From NCBI GenBank assembly GCA_026419785.1, contig JAODTK010005376.1, positions 147,328 to 211,327 on the forward strand: a stretch of DNA of 64,000 nt, in the 5' to 3' direction. A program made the translations under genes and the position numbers. This document shows, in pieces, positions 22,818-35,297 of this stretch. Every line of letters starts with the position of its first letter. The first letter of the stretch is position 1. This DNA is from Sclerodactyla briareus. Its lineage: Eukaryota; Echinodermata; Holothuroidea; Dendrochirotida; Sclerodactylidae. The notes under the pieces are model-generated. The model ran no database searches and was not told the DNA's origin. It worked only from the letters and a program-made list of their open reading frames with translations.

Positions 22818-25800
22818 CGGGACCAACGTGTGTCCCCACACACCCCATTTCGTGTAAATCGACTACTCTGTATTTCGTGTAGAACATGCCAAAGAAACGG
22901 CAGCAGGAGAGCATTGATGCCCACTATTATCGAACTCACCGAAATTTTCCAAGGACTAACATGTGTATCAATTTTCCGATCAACGGAATGAAGCGTTAAA
23001 GAGTTATTGCGCTAACGGCCTAAAGTTCTCGGGCGGCGTCGGCCGATCCCGGCCACTTACACCGAAGAACCCATAAAGTCCCCGAACACTTAAAGTGGAG
23101 TGATTGGCGGCATATATTAGTTGGAGTGTTTTCTTTTCTCGTGGGGAGTCTATAACACACCCCCTTTTTGAAAAACAACTACTGCGTGACGGTTTGAGTT
23201 TTTTTTCATATTGCTATTTTCTAGTTTTTTCTACGTAGACAACATTGTAGTTAGCGTCGTGTCCTTGACCTCGACATGCATTGATTAGACGGTCAACTCG
23301 TTTTGTGGGGAAAACCGTTAAGCATCCACATTATAAGACTATATAAAAAAAATGAAGCGTGAACGAGCAAGGGGTGAAATAGATAAGACCTTTTGAAATA
23401 TGGCGTAGACAGGGTTAGAGACTTTGAAAGCGCGTGACCTACATGGACACTTACCGGGTCAGGGGAATGGAAATGGATTAACTAACTGACTGACTACTCT
23501 CAGTCTATGGGTTGCTTCATTCCTCTGGAAAGAGACTTTCGTACTTCACTTGGTGGTGACACTGTTCAATCAACGTATCTCTTCTTCTCTTCCAACCATT
23601 CGTGCACTGGTTTGAGGTCGTAAAATAAACCTGAGAGTACCATGGCCGATGTGAAGGAAAGAGCACTAAAGTAACTACCACCCGCGGCACTGATGTTGAT
23701 ATGGCGTGTACTTCTAGCTTCATTCCAACAAACGTAGCTGCTAGTGGTAAAAGGTGGGGGTGACAATAAGGTAGGGGTGGTTAAGGTCCATGTTCAAATA
23801 TTGGATTCTACTCTTCTTCTCTGTGTATCTCCAAGCGGTATCTGGAAGCGGTCACCACCTTCCTAAGGCCTTTGGATATATCACTGAACTGCAGAACCTA
23901 ATGGCCCCTATGATTGATGTGTCCTTCATTCCACCAATTTTGCACCTACGAAAAAAAACAAAAAAACTTCACAATACGTCTCGTCAGCATACATCAGCGC
24001 ACCTATATCTGTCATTCATTTTCTACTACTGTGCGTAATAAATCCATAGTGTCTTTCTGAATAACAACACAATCTATATATGAAACATGCTCAGGAAATG
24101 ATTAACGATGGCATAAACTTTTTCTTTATGTTAAGAGATACTCCATTTCTAAACATGATCTCATTTTGAGAATAGAAAAAATATACCACATTCGTGTTTT
24201 TTTGCATACATTTTACCCGAAAATTAATATTTTACAAATGAAATATGGAATATAATTAATATAGGATGTTCAAATTTTCGAAAAAACAATATAAAAGACA
24301 ACGGATACACTTAAAGTATTGAGTAAGGCTTATTCGAACAAAAACTGCACACATCTTTCCAGACAGCCCATAAAAGCGGACACCGCCAAAATAAATGATC
24401 TAATGACTCATTTTTTTTCGTTAACCACCAAAAGTGCATGAGGGAGAATCAAATCACTTTATTTTGAAAAGAAATTCATTGACTCCCAAAACCTATAATG
24501 AACGAATTTGAGAATATCGGATTTTTTTTGTCCCGAACTGCTACATTAGTTAATGTATTTTTTTTTTTTATTCCAACTGAATTCTGCATTTCCAGATTCA
24601 AATTTGACCATCTGGCCTTTCTCTTCAGTAATATATTTAAAGGTAATTCGGTGATTTAGGAACAGAGGAGAACTCTATTAAATTTCATTCGTTTCCATTG
24701 AGGGTTTCACAGTTGTACATTCCTTTTCTAACGTTCAGGCATTGCAGAAACTATACCGGAATGATGAAATGGAAATCCCTTGCTTCTTGATACCATTACG
24801 GGTTTTCTGAAATTTCCATGCGACAGAATTGTTCCGTCCTCAGCCAAAACTGCTGCTTCATGCACTCATATCAAATTTGCCGTGAAATTGACTGGTATGA
24901 AGACGTAAATTATTGTCAAATTCGAGACATAGTGTCCTGAAAAACTTTCTTTATGGATTGAGTTTGAGATTTTTCCATAATAGCATTTTACGCCACAATC
25001 AGAGATGTTCTGAAGTTATTTTTCTCAAAATGGACTCTCGTGGGCTTTTGAGAACCAGGGTAAAAATTTACTTTTTCGAATTTGTTCGCACACCAAAATA
25101 ATGAGATATTTTATTTATTATTCCGATTTACATTCATGAATGATGGGTAAAAGAGTCGGTTAGCAAAGAGCTAATCTAACAGAGGCCGAAATAATCTCCA
25201 ATTAAGAAATCTTTGAAAAATTACATATAGAATCTCCATGAAAAGGTAATATTTGATAAAGTGATATTTAAACGTAGCCATAGAAATCCATTGATATAAT
25301 AATTCATAAATCGTACGAAGCAAATGTGAATCAAATGAGATAATCATCAATGGATTAATAATATTAATGAGACTCCTTTGTCAAGTGAAACCATGTAGAA
25401 TGAAATCATCATACAATTACCTAATATACCATCATAAAAATCTTTCAAAATCGTTCAACATATAACTTCATGAAATTCATATTATTTCGTGAATTAATGC
25501 GTAAAACTGCTTAATGATTGAGCCTCCTTGATACAGTTTTGGGGTAAGTGATTCCAGTCTCTGGCAGCATTGCATGAAAAGCGGTCGTTTGTGGGATTCA
25601 TTGATGTTGATAGGAAGAAACATACTCCTTCTATTCATTAGGAAAAAGTAACAAATCAGTTTTGAATGCATGAGGAGTGAGTAAGAATCATGGAGGTATT
25701 ATACTGGAGAGGACATTGGAGCGCGTATTGTGTGCCTTGTTCAATTTCCCGTCAGAGAACACAAACTCGAAGTTGAGGAGGCGCCTATTGTGTATAAGCC

Positions 25801-26580
25801 ATCGTTACCACGTTTCAGTTTGTTTACTCTCTATCTGGCGAATTTCTTCTTCGACATAGCCCCCCGAAAATACCTTTGTTGCTCCATAGTAAGGTGTATG
25901 CAATAGTGCAAGATTCTGCAACCTTCAGTGAGTGTTACCCTGTTTCAGAAACGTGGGAAAGTCAGATGAATTATTACGGAAGTACAGAACAACGTCCAAT
26001 TCGGGAATACGACTCGATTGCGTCTGACAGAAACACCATCTAGGCGCGAAGTTCGGTAACATCACTGCGTGACAGTCTTAATATGTTCATGCTCGAATTA
26101 GAGGAGGCTGTCAATGTCGCCCAATCACATGTCACTAAAACACTAATATAAGTGAGGGCGCTGGTTTCGGCTTAGCACACGATTCTACAATCGTACACCG
26201 ACTTATGTTCTGTATGGAGCTTCAGTACAAGCATGTCCGGCCGGGCTTGGTAAGAATTAGACTGCTAACTCCAAATAATGCATTAGCTATTCGATGATTG
26301 CATCATTCGCATCAGGAAGTAGTGAGGGCGCGCCCACGCCACCCACCCTGGAACAAATCCCTTTCAACGACACTGTACGTGTTGACGTGCAACGCGTCAT
26401 ATTCATACGTCATATGGTAGATGCATCATTGGGTTGTTTATGAGACGGCGATATTTTCAGATTGACCTTAAAAAATCACGAATTAATTAGAATTTTGTTT
26501 GAAAAGACCGCGCCTCTATTCATTACTGCTGGCATTTAGCTCAATATCACCTTAGGTGGCCTATACAATGGTTTCATTTT
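20070..26580. other. Long stretch with no gene recognised
   Basis: All ORFs are short and show no recognisable domain. 24.0-25.6 kb is strongly AT-rich. A T31 run lies at 22787-22817. Weak signal-peptide-like hydrophobic stretches (for example after the ATG at 23790, KYWILLFFSVYLQAVSG) occur but lead nowhere. Confidence 0.5.
22787..22817. repeat. Poly-T tract
   Basis: This run of about 31 T could be the poly-A tail of a minus-strand retro-insertion, but no element is recognisable next to it. Confidence 0.9.
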
Positions 26581-26583
26581 GGC

Positions 26584-26605
26584 GGGGGGGGGGGGGGGGG
26601 GGGGG
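26584..26605. repeat. Poly-G tract
   Basis: This run of about 22 G may be part of a transposon end of the G-run type, but no flanking terminus is evident. Confidence 0.9.
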
Positions 26606-26609
26606 CGGA

Positions 26610-29600
26610 AATTTGAGCAGTGCCCGGTACACTGAATTTAATCAATTCCCTGCGTGGGGTTCAGGTGATGTGGCGTCGCCAGTGTGATTCAAGCGATCGC
26701 ATTTGGATTTTAATGGCATAGAACTGAGATGGTTGCAATAGGCCATTGTCCCTCGTGAGGTTCCACGCATGTTTTGTCAATATTATTATTAGCATTACCA
26801 CTGTGTAACTCCTTTGTTGCAAATTGTTCAACAATTTTAAACAACCTATGAAAGGGCCTATAGATCACATTACGATCTTAATGGTAATTGTGATGACGGA
26901 TGTGTCGGTATTTATAGCCACCTGATCCAGCAGACAGTGAGCCTTACGCAATCCTGATCAGGCTTCACACCGCAAAATGCATAGGCTATTTCTGATAGGA
27001 TCTGACTGGCCATCGTTTTTTTGATTCCTTGATCTGTCTGGACATGAAGGGTGTGTATTTTTCGTCACGCACGATTCTTGTGGACACAAATTGGCTTAAC
27101 AGTCACCTATAGCCCTTCATTCAAGATGAGTTAAGTTGGCAAGCTGTTGCGCTTTTTTCAATACAACCTTAACTATTTAGGACTAATTGTCTTTTCCATT
27201 CAGTGCGCGTGTGAAGGAATTTCTCTAAACTGCCCCTTGCCCATCCGTATTCCACTCTTTATTCTTCACAGGTGTTACTCGTAGCCTATGCATACAATGA
27301 GAGGTTCACGCATATTAGTCTTGATTGTACCTGGTAGCAATTTGGTACCATAGCGGTCCCGCATTGAGAGTGAATTTTTGGGGCGTATTGCCGATCTACA
27401 GCCAACAGAATTTTCCAACAGTCATTCCTCTACGCAAGCCAATCTGTAATTTCCCTACATTGTTTCGAAGTGGCATTATTCTTTTCCCTCATTTTTTATT
27501 AATAAACCAACCGATCACCACAAATATTCTTTTTGATGTGTATAAAAACATCAACAACCGAAACAATTACTCATATGGAAATATCTAAAATATCATATCC
27601 GTAGAAAAACATTAAAATTATTAACAATAGCCACGGCAAAGGGAGAAAAGTGAAGGGTCGGGCTTTTTTCATCAAAGTTACCCTATATTAGAACAGGAAT
27701 TACTTCACTTCTTATATAAAATGTCACAAACCTGTAATTCTGACGGACATGTCTCTACATGCAGATAAACTGAAATCAATATACGATTACGAATTAATCT
27801 TTCCAGTGTTGGTTCGTCCCACCTACGGAGTCGACCTACCCCCTAACCAGACTGCAAGTCCGATACATCCACCAACCACGTGAACCACGTCAGACGTGGG
27901 ATGAAGCACCTGGGGCGGGAAAGGGGCTACTTGGGTTAGCATCATAATTACTCAGTCTTCGATCATGCACTGGAAATTCACCGTAATGAAGCAGAACGAA
28001 ACTCGATTCCTTAGACGGGGTGTGGGCGGAACGGGGGTGCGACGGTGTGACCAATCCCCTTTCCCCGGGCTCTCCTCAGCGGGAATTTGCTGTCTAAACA
28101 ATTCAATCAATGTTTGGTCTGGTTCCCCCCCCCCCCTCTAAATTTGATGCTTCCCGCGCCACTGGAAATGAGTACCGGATGTTCTTACCTTGATAAGAAA
28201 ATTCATAACGCGAAAGAATACAACAATAATAATTTCAGATTGTGGGATAGAGACCCATTGACCCTTTATGAAATTACCCATACTCTATCTTATATGGAAA
28301 GTTATATATAGGCGGGGTAACGTAACCATCCTCATTGACAGGGCAACACACCGAAATTAAAACAGGAGACAGCAAGAAATTGGCGATGGAGTACTCGGTC
28401 CAACTAATGAGGAATGAAAGTCAACCTGTTTTTATTCTCACAGAACTGAATTACGCTGAATTATCGCCATTATATTCTCTTTGAAATGAGGACTACAGAA
28501 TATGATGAAAAGCCATTGGGCTACTAGAGTGGAAACCATTTAAATTCCAACCTTTTGATCAGCTCCTCTGAAAATGGATTCAGGCAGTAGGCGTACCGCA
28601 ATTGTTTAATACAAAAACGGATCTGGATCATGAGGAAGATATTACTCGGGAACCGTGGCGTCCTATAGAGAATTCATGGAAACTTGCAGAGAAAAAAGTC
28701 CATCAGTTGTTTTTTTATGCTAGTAGACTTTGACGAGGCATTTGATATCTTCAGTCTTAACATTTTTGTTTCAATTTACCCATGCGTTTTGATTCATTGG
28801 ATCAGTACTAATGTATTTTCCAATGCATACGACATTTGTTCAACGATTTCGTGAAGGCAAACGTGTCCCCCATTTTTCAGGCGTGGCCATAATCAAGTCC
28901 CCGCAATATTTTCGAACGTAAGAGAAAATATACAGTCACATCCTTACGGATCGCCATAATCAGTGATGATATTGCGATTATACATTCCAATCCCGCCATG
29001 TTTAGGTCCGCCCAAAATCGCATTAGCGACCGGGCGTGATTGTTCTGGATGAGGTACTTCCCGGAAATTATGCGATTCTGCGAAGACCGAATACCTCAGA
29101 GGTGGAAACACTGTCGTCAAATTTGGTTCGCAGCTGGTTTTCCATTTGTTTAACTCATCGCTAGGCTCTTGACGATATTATGTACATTAACGTTGCTGGC
29201 GTTAAAAAAGGATGTATTTCTCCAAGGAATCATTACTGTAATTGCATGACCTTTGCTCTGATTTTGACTGATTGTGACCTACGATATGGACTGGTAGCAA
29301 TAGTGCCTCCTTTTTTCGTTAATTTTTTTTTTTTTTGCTTTATTGCGTACGATTGTGGTTAGTTTATACTTTTATATACTTATCCCCTAAGTGCGGAAGC
29401 GGAGTGCGGTACGTATAACTCCATGAAGTAAAATATCACGTGAGCATAATGGAAAGGTGTCCTGATAATGCTTTAGGCTGGCATGGAGTTGGTTTTCCAT
29501 TGGAGCAGCATTAATCTCAAGAAATGGAATTAGACTGAGCAGACTGCCACAATTTACCACATGGGCCAATACGGGGGTAATGCCGCATCACTGCAGTGGA

Positions 29601-30010
29601 TTTATGGATTATCTCCCACAACGTCTGTATACATGAGCGCAGCATTTCTAATCATAATGGTCACATTTCAGCACACCGTCACGTTTATTTTTTGACGTTA
29701 ATTCGCTTCTTTATCACGTTTCGCTGCCGCCTTGGCAATTAAAAAATGGCGCCAACTCAACAACCGTAGTTCACGATAACCTTTGAAAATCCTTGCTGGA
29801 ACAATCCACATACCACGACTGGAACCAAACAACTCATGCTACTGTTACAACTCAGTTCTTTCCCTTTCCCTTCCCCCGCCCCTCCTAAAAAATCACACCA
29901 TTACGTTCTGTAAGTTTTATTGCTTTAATTTTACGAAGGTGCCAGACTAGAAAAGTTCATGCACCTTTCTGGTTCCTCTACTTCCTCACTGTACGTTTAA
30001 TTAGCCGATA
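26610..30010. other. No gene recognised
   Basis: There are short ORFs only, with no repeat recognised apart from brief C and T runs (28127-28138 and 29320-29336). Confidence 0.5.
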
Positions 30011-30012
30011 CT

Positions 30013-30170
30013 ACATATATATATATATATTATATAATATATAATTATATAATTATATATATATATATATCTATATATATATAATAATCTATATATATAT
30101 ATATTATATTATTATAGATCTATATATATATATATTACTATATTGTATATTATCATATATTTTTATATTA
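30013..30170. repeat. (AT)n microsatellite
   Basis: This is an interrupted AT dinucleotide tract of about 150 bases, able to form cruciforms. It directly precedes the inverted-repeat element that starts at 30226. Confidence 0.95.
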
Positions 30171-30225
30171 TTAACTGAAACTAATAATTCGATTCCCCAT
30201 TTAGATATCCCCCGCATCCACTTAT

Positions 30226-31042
30226 CATCCGGGAGATTCTCCAAACGGGAAGAACCTATTTCTTCTCCCGAACAGGAGAATCTGTATGCAAATGCTAGTA
30301 ACACGCCATGCTGATGAATGACGGCCAGTCGTTTCCGATGGCGGTCTTCCCGTGTTTTTAAAAAAAACAGAACCCACGAAGCGAGTCAAGCCCAGAACTT
30401 TCGCCTATTAGGACCATGCGTAGATAACGTAGTAACAAGTAAGACTTCCCTACGGTTTTATGGTAGCTACCCTTCTTGGAGCCTCACGCCTTCAATGAGG
30501 TCGAGGCAAGGGTTTGCTAGGACTGAAAATACCCAGACCTTCGCTACGGCCCTTCACCAGACAACAATGATGACTAGGTGCATCAAACACACGCACTGTA
30601 GAAACCCGGTCGGATTTAATGTACCGCCGTTGAACTGCCGCCTCAGTGCAATGGCCGACAACGGTCATTGTGTTGTCCCGCCGCTGTAAGCGGAGCTATG
30701 TACGATCCCGCGCACATGGCAACGGTTAATTTGCTACGCCTGTACCCGCTCTACGGGTAATTGAGATAATAACAGTTCCCTAGTTTTTCCTCCCGAAACG
30801 ACCTTTTGACTATAGTTTCATACCAAGCTTTTTTTTGTAGCCTATTTATACATCCTATTGGTAATATTTTTTAAACTTCTTCTACGTAAATGGGTTTTTC
30901 AGAAGACTGTTATAACATTTGAACACATCTCCTGATATGGCCAACGACTTGCATTGTGGGTAGAATTCCATAGTCCCGGATGTCACAAATTCTCCCAAAC
31001 AGGAAGATTGGTATTCTCCCGAACAGGAGAATCTCCCGACTG
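30226..31042. mobile_element. 817-bp DNA element with inverted ends and 5-bp target duplication
   Basis: The left end reads CATCCGGGAGATTCTCC and the reverse complement of the right end reads CAGTCGGGAGATTCTCC. Similarity continues for about 30 bases (next block ACGGGAAGAA against TCGGGAGAAT). CTTAT lies immediately outside both ends (30221-30225 and 31043-31047), as expected of a 5-bp target-site duplication. A palindrome TTCTCCCGAACAGGAGAA lies just inside the left end (30263) and again at the right end (31015). An ORF of 123 codons (30318-30689) has no recognised domain, so the element looks non-autonomous. The superfamily is unassigned. Confidence 0.65.
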
Positions 31043-31049
31043 CTTATCA

Positions 31050-31640
31050 TGTTCTTCATTATGGATCGTACCCCTCAGGAATGGCCATCGTGATCTCGGG
31101 GCCCACTCGGTGCATTGAATTTGATTGTAATGCAACAATGTGTAATCGTTTCATATTCGTGATCTCATGTGATTGATGGGTGGAATAAACGAGCAACGTT
31201 TTTTGTTTATTTTGGCGAATCGAGTTTAGTTTTAATAGGCTACAGTGATGTTAGTCTGGTGCGTTTGGTTGCAACGAATAGCGTCGGTCATCGCAGGTCA
31301 TCGAATCAGTCAACATGCTTTGTGAATGTTCAGGAGGAAGTTTGTTTATGAATTGCGATGGAATGTGGTCAGCAGTATCTTCAGACCCGAGAATTCAGTC
31401 CAATTTCCAGACATGATGCCAAGTTTCTCAAGTGGGCAGTGATTTTCCACTATTCCTGTGACCCTAGCTATTCTGTTGTCTCCTTGTCAGACTTAGGGCG
31501 ACCTCTATTTTATCAATGTAAAAATCAAGCCGACTAAACTAAAATAGTCTTGCGTCCTTGTTGTTGTTGATAAAAAATAAAAATAGACGAAAAAAAAAAC
31601 AGACCTGGTCGCATAACAGGTATCTATTTCCTACAAAAAC
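31050..31640. other. No gene recognised
   Basis: I see nothing distinctive besides AT-rich tracts. Confidence 0.5.
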
Positions 31641-31654
31641 TCACATATAGCATT

Positions 31655-31870
31655 TTCAACATTTTAGTTTAGGGAAAAAAGGGGTCGGATGACAAAATTC
31701 TCATGATGACCCTGAAGCCACAACCACCCAAAAGAGGAGAACCGCCGACCCAGATGCCTAAAAAATTCACCAACTTCTTGAAAAATCATCAACACGGTTC
31801 TTGAACCTGAACGCATTCACAACAACTCTTGACAGAACAACATCTCCAGGAAGGCTATTCCACTCATTTT
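31655..31870 (-). mobile_element. CR1/L2-like retrotransposon, C-terminus and 3' end
   Basis: The minus strand reads WNSLPGDVVLSRVVVNAF and then FKNRVDDF before a stop, the usual C-terminal ending of CR1/L2-type reverse-transcriptase proteins. A 3' untranslated part follows, with GTTGTGGCTTCAGGGT, GAGAATTTTGTC and CCCTAAACTAAAA at 31668. The same 3' block occurs at 38990, 45320, 51780 and 51950, so this is one family. It is truncated upstream. Confidence 0.7.
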
Positions 31871-31989
31871 TTTTTTTTTTTTTTTCTTAAACAAGTGACA
31901 TGAGGAAGGGCGAAACCATAATTGCCTAAACAAAAAGGCAAACCCCCAAGCAGCAGAGAAACTAAATGGAAGAGGAGAGATCCAGCTTG

Positions 31990-32110
31990 TGATACTACTT
32001 TTGAACCGCTGGAGGTCAAATCATGAGGAAATCATCCCGAGGAAGGCTATTCCAGGCGCGCGAAGTGCGAGGAAACAAGATCGAAAGTTGTGTAGTGATT
32101 CCTGCCATAT
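31990..32110 (-). mobile_element. Second CR1/L2-like C-terminal fragment
   Basis: The minus strand gives TTQLSILFPRTSRAWNSLPR, again the conserved WNSLP region of CR1/L2-type proteins, preceded by the usual charged stretch. It lies just upstream of the 31.7-kb remnant in the same orientation, so the two may be one insertion with an internal rearrangement. Confidence 0.5.
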
Positions 32111-32280
32111 AACGATATCAAACTTTTTTGACACCTTGTCCTTGAACAGCCTTGTCGGCAGAATTTTAACAGTGGCAAGTACTGTCACTGTGAGTGGTTA
32201 TAACAATGTAAATGTTGGGTGCGGGCTGACTAGAACATTGACTGGGCGCCCATCGTTCTACACAGTGATCTTAAGATTTA

Positions 32281-32634
32281 GCCGCGTTTCCATGCACCGG
32301 ACGGCGGGCACGCGGACATGCTGAAGTGACCCGTTTCCATGTCCTCAGGCGGTCGGGGGGCGTTTTCTCGAAATCACGCACCTAGTGTGTATATGCGCTA
32401 TATAAGATCCGATGTAGCCTATTATTATTTCTTTTATTATTGTATTATTCATTTTTTTACAATTATTATTATAATTATTATTATATTATCAACCCCCGGA
32501 CGCATATGCCACTAGTGTTTAAACCCTAAACGCGGTTGTTTTTAGTTTCTTAGAACCATTGTTCTAATGTCAAACGATAGCGCTTTAACTTTCGCATTGT
32601 CCGCTTGCCCCCGCCCGCGTTGCAGGAAACGCGC
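32281..32634. mobile_element. 354-bp MITE-like element with TIRs and TTA duplication
   Basis: The left end is GCCGCGTTTCCATGCACCGG and the reverse-complement right end is GCGCGTTTCCTGCAACGCGG. Similarity extends about 40 bases, through GGCGGGCACGCGGACATGC against GGCGGGGGCAAGCGGACAAT. TTA lies directly outside both ends (32278-32280 and 32635-32637), matching the 3-bp duplication of PIF/Harbinger elements. There is no coding capacity. An ATT-rich tail (32375-32490) sits inside it. Confidence 0.6.
32375..32490 (+). mobile_element. Nested LINE/SINE-like 3' tail with ATT repeat
   Basis: GCGCTATATAAG is followed after about 15 bases by an ATT/TTA-rich run. This resembles the tails at 1217-1384 (minus) and 47455-47530 (plus). 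Its position between the inverted ends of the 32.28-kb element suggests insertion into that element. Confidence 0.45.
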
Positions 32635-32639
32635 TTAAG

Positions 32640-35290
32640 GGGCTCCAATTGAATCAAGGAGATAATAATTTATATGAACTATTGGTATAAATTTCAACAT
32701 TTGCTCCCAAAGAAAAAATGATGGCCTAGTGACACCATAACAATACATTTACTTGACAAACGCCTACAAAAGATGCAGGGGTATACATTCCTCTTCCTAA
32801 TACATCTAGGCTGGAGTTGACAGAAGAACTTCACCTGTGTGATGTTTCCCAGCATGAACCTTTCTCTGATATAAATTGCAAATTTGTGAAGATGAAGCTG
32901 GCAGTACTGACTCTGATTTTTGTTTATGCCCCACGCAGGGAGTCAGCTGATTATAATGCAAGGGGGAACAGATCCGAGAGTATGGCATCACATGGAAGAC
33001 CTGGGTAGATGTACAATGACTTTATCCAGATAAAGAATCATGTGGAAAAAAGTAACACTCAGGCCTAGCCTTCAGGCCCGAACACTCGGCCTAGCCCTCA
33101 CCTCCATGAAAACATTGGCTGAGCTTGGGTGTACAATCCATCTCTCAATGGTCTACGCTAGGCCTCATGCTAGGCCTATACATGATATACACAACCATAG
33201 CCTATGCCTTACTGCTATGCTATCACACTTACATTTTGGTGTTGATTGAGTTGTATATATGTATTCCCCCAAGTCCAATGAGTTTGCAATCTTGGTGGTC
33301 CCATCCATGTCTTAAATGCCACAAGGTCACTGCGGGTGAGGTCAAAGACACTCAAATGAGTCAGCAGTACATTATGCAATAAGCAAAGGCATAGGCCTAC
33401 CTCCCCTCCCCAACTCCTTACTTCATTCAGCCAGGACACATGAATTCGAACAGTGGAGGAGGTGGAGGGTTAATTTGGGACGTTTATTTTTAGCCTGAAC
33501 CTAAGTTTTGCTTTTTCTCTTGGTGCTCACAAAAAACACCAGACGACTACAGGGTCAACATTCCTCTCACACAGTGTCACACATACCCCATATTTACACA
33601 ACACTCACTTTGACGTTGTGTGTGAGATCTCTATTACTGAACATATAAATGTTGTTTTTGTATTGGGTCCTATTCCCAATTTGCAAGTTGCCCCAAAGAT
33701 TAACTGGACAGTCTGGACCTGTTTCATGTAATTACGATTATTAGCCCTTACCAATTTTTTGGAAATAGGTTCATCTACCCTTTTGGGCGATGAGACCTTC
33801 GTGTTTTTGGTAATTCCCCCCCCCCCCCCTCTCCAAAAAAAATACACCCTTATGCCTATGCTCTCTGTCAGGGAGGGGCATGGCCCCCACTTCCAGGAAA
33901 AGTTGATACCTGGTGTTTTTTTTGGGACAAAACAGGTGGGGCAGTAATGTATGGGATGTTGAGGAAATTGATTCTGGCAACCACAACATTTGCGCACGCT
34001 ACTGCCTGGCATCACCATGCCATCTGAGTATAAGCCCTATACTGCTTCCATCGGCCATTTACTCTCACTCATGAAACAGTATCACAGAACAGTACACAAT
34101 CTGTCAGGACACTGGGACCAGGGACACTTGGGCAGTGATCCAACAAACTGTCACCAGTAAGGACCCATACCTTTGTGATTCAAATGGAAAACAGAATGCC
34201 AGCAAAATAGAATTTGCACTTAAAACTAAGGTAAATGAACCCCTCATTGGGCCTTTTCTGACCTTGCATCACATGAATGTTTTTTGGAACATGCCCCCTA
34301 CCTCCTTCACAGGAGCCCAAAATTATCAAATATCATGTTGTATCCTGCCATTTAGCATTAATATTCAGTTTTCAGTCCTACTGTCAACGATGTTATACCC
34401 CACTAAACTAGCTGTGTCCACTCATGGCACTGTCAAAACGGCGCAGCTACACACCCCAAAGACCATCATACCCGGACACTTCCAGTGTCACGGGATATAA
34501 CTAATAAGATATAATATAAGAAAACTTCATGAGATCTTCTCTCAATACATACATCAACATTAGATTATTCAAGTGATTTAAGGTCATATTGGAATATCTC
34601 CCATTCAGTTGCCCAAATACACTAACCGACACAGCCTACTGACAACAGGCTCCAAATTCCATGCGAATATTGATCCCTGACACCTTAAAGACATGTAGAA
34701 AACATGTACTTTCCAGCCAAATAGACAAACCAGGGGAGACAGAGCTACCAGGCCAACCTAACAATGTCATGTGGGGAGGTCACTGGCTCGTAGACCTGTC
34801 AGCCCACAATGCAGGGGCCATTTTCTTCTAGTTAATATCGCAGCTATTAATGCCGAGTAGGAGGGGAAGCCCAGGTCAAGTGCCAAATGACGACTAATAG
34901 ACAGCTGTCAACAGTGATAAATGATATTTTTATCAGACTGCTGGCCAATATTAAAGACCTATTGACGGGGTAGTCAATTGAATGCAGGGGAACACTACAT
35001 TACTGTGAAGAGGCAGTAGGTAAAAATCCAAATAACATTGCTAAAAACTCACTTAACGCATACTAAGGCAATAATTATCCTTGTTGTGACCAGAACAATA
35101 CTTGACGTACATACTGTTCCTAAAATTTCAACATGCCAAGCAATTACACTGTAAGTGGTTCCAAAAAAACATTAGTTTTTTGTCCATAAGTGACTTTGGA
35201 ATACCTTTGATACATGACAGTTTTTTATGAAATATGTTTACTCTCGATGAAAGCACTACGTTCCTACAATCATTGTGCATCTCAAGTGTA
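32640..35290. other. No gene recognised
   Basis: There are short ORFs only. AGGCCTA motifs cluster near 33060-33180 and 33390. A C15/A9 junction lies near 33817-33842. Confidence 0.45.
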
Positions 35291-35297
35291 CTGGCCG

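Noticed and set aside
25477-25671. Minus-strand 64-codon ORF resembling a LINE C-terminus
   Set aside because: Similarity is vague, with no WNSLP or other conserved block and no 3' tail.
30318-30689. 123-codon ORF inside the 817-bp element as a transposase
   Set aside because: It is far too short and has no catalytic motif; the element is probably non-autonomous.
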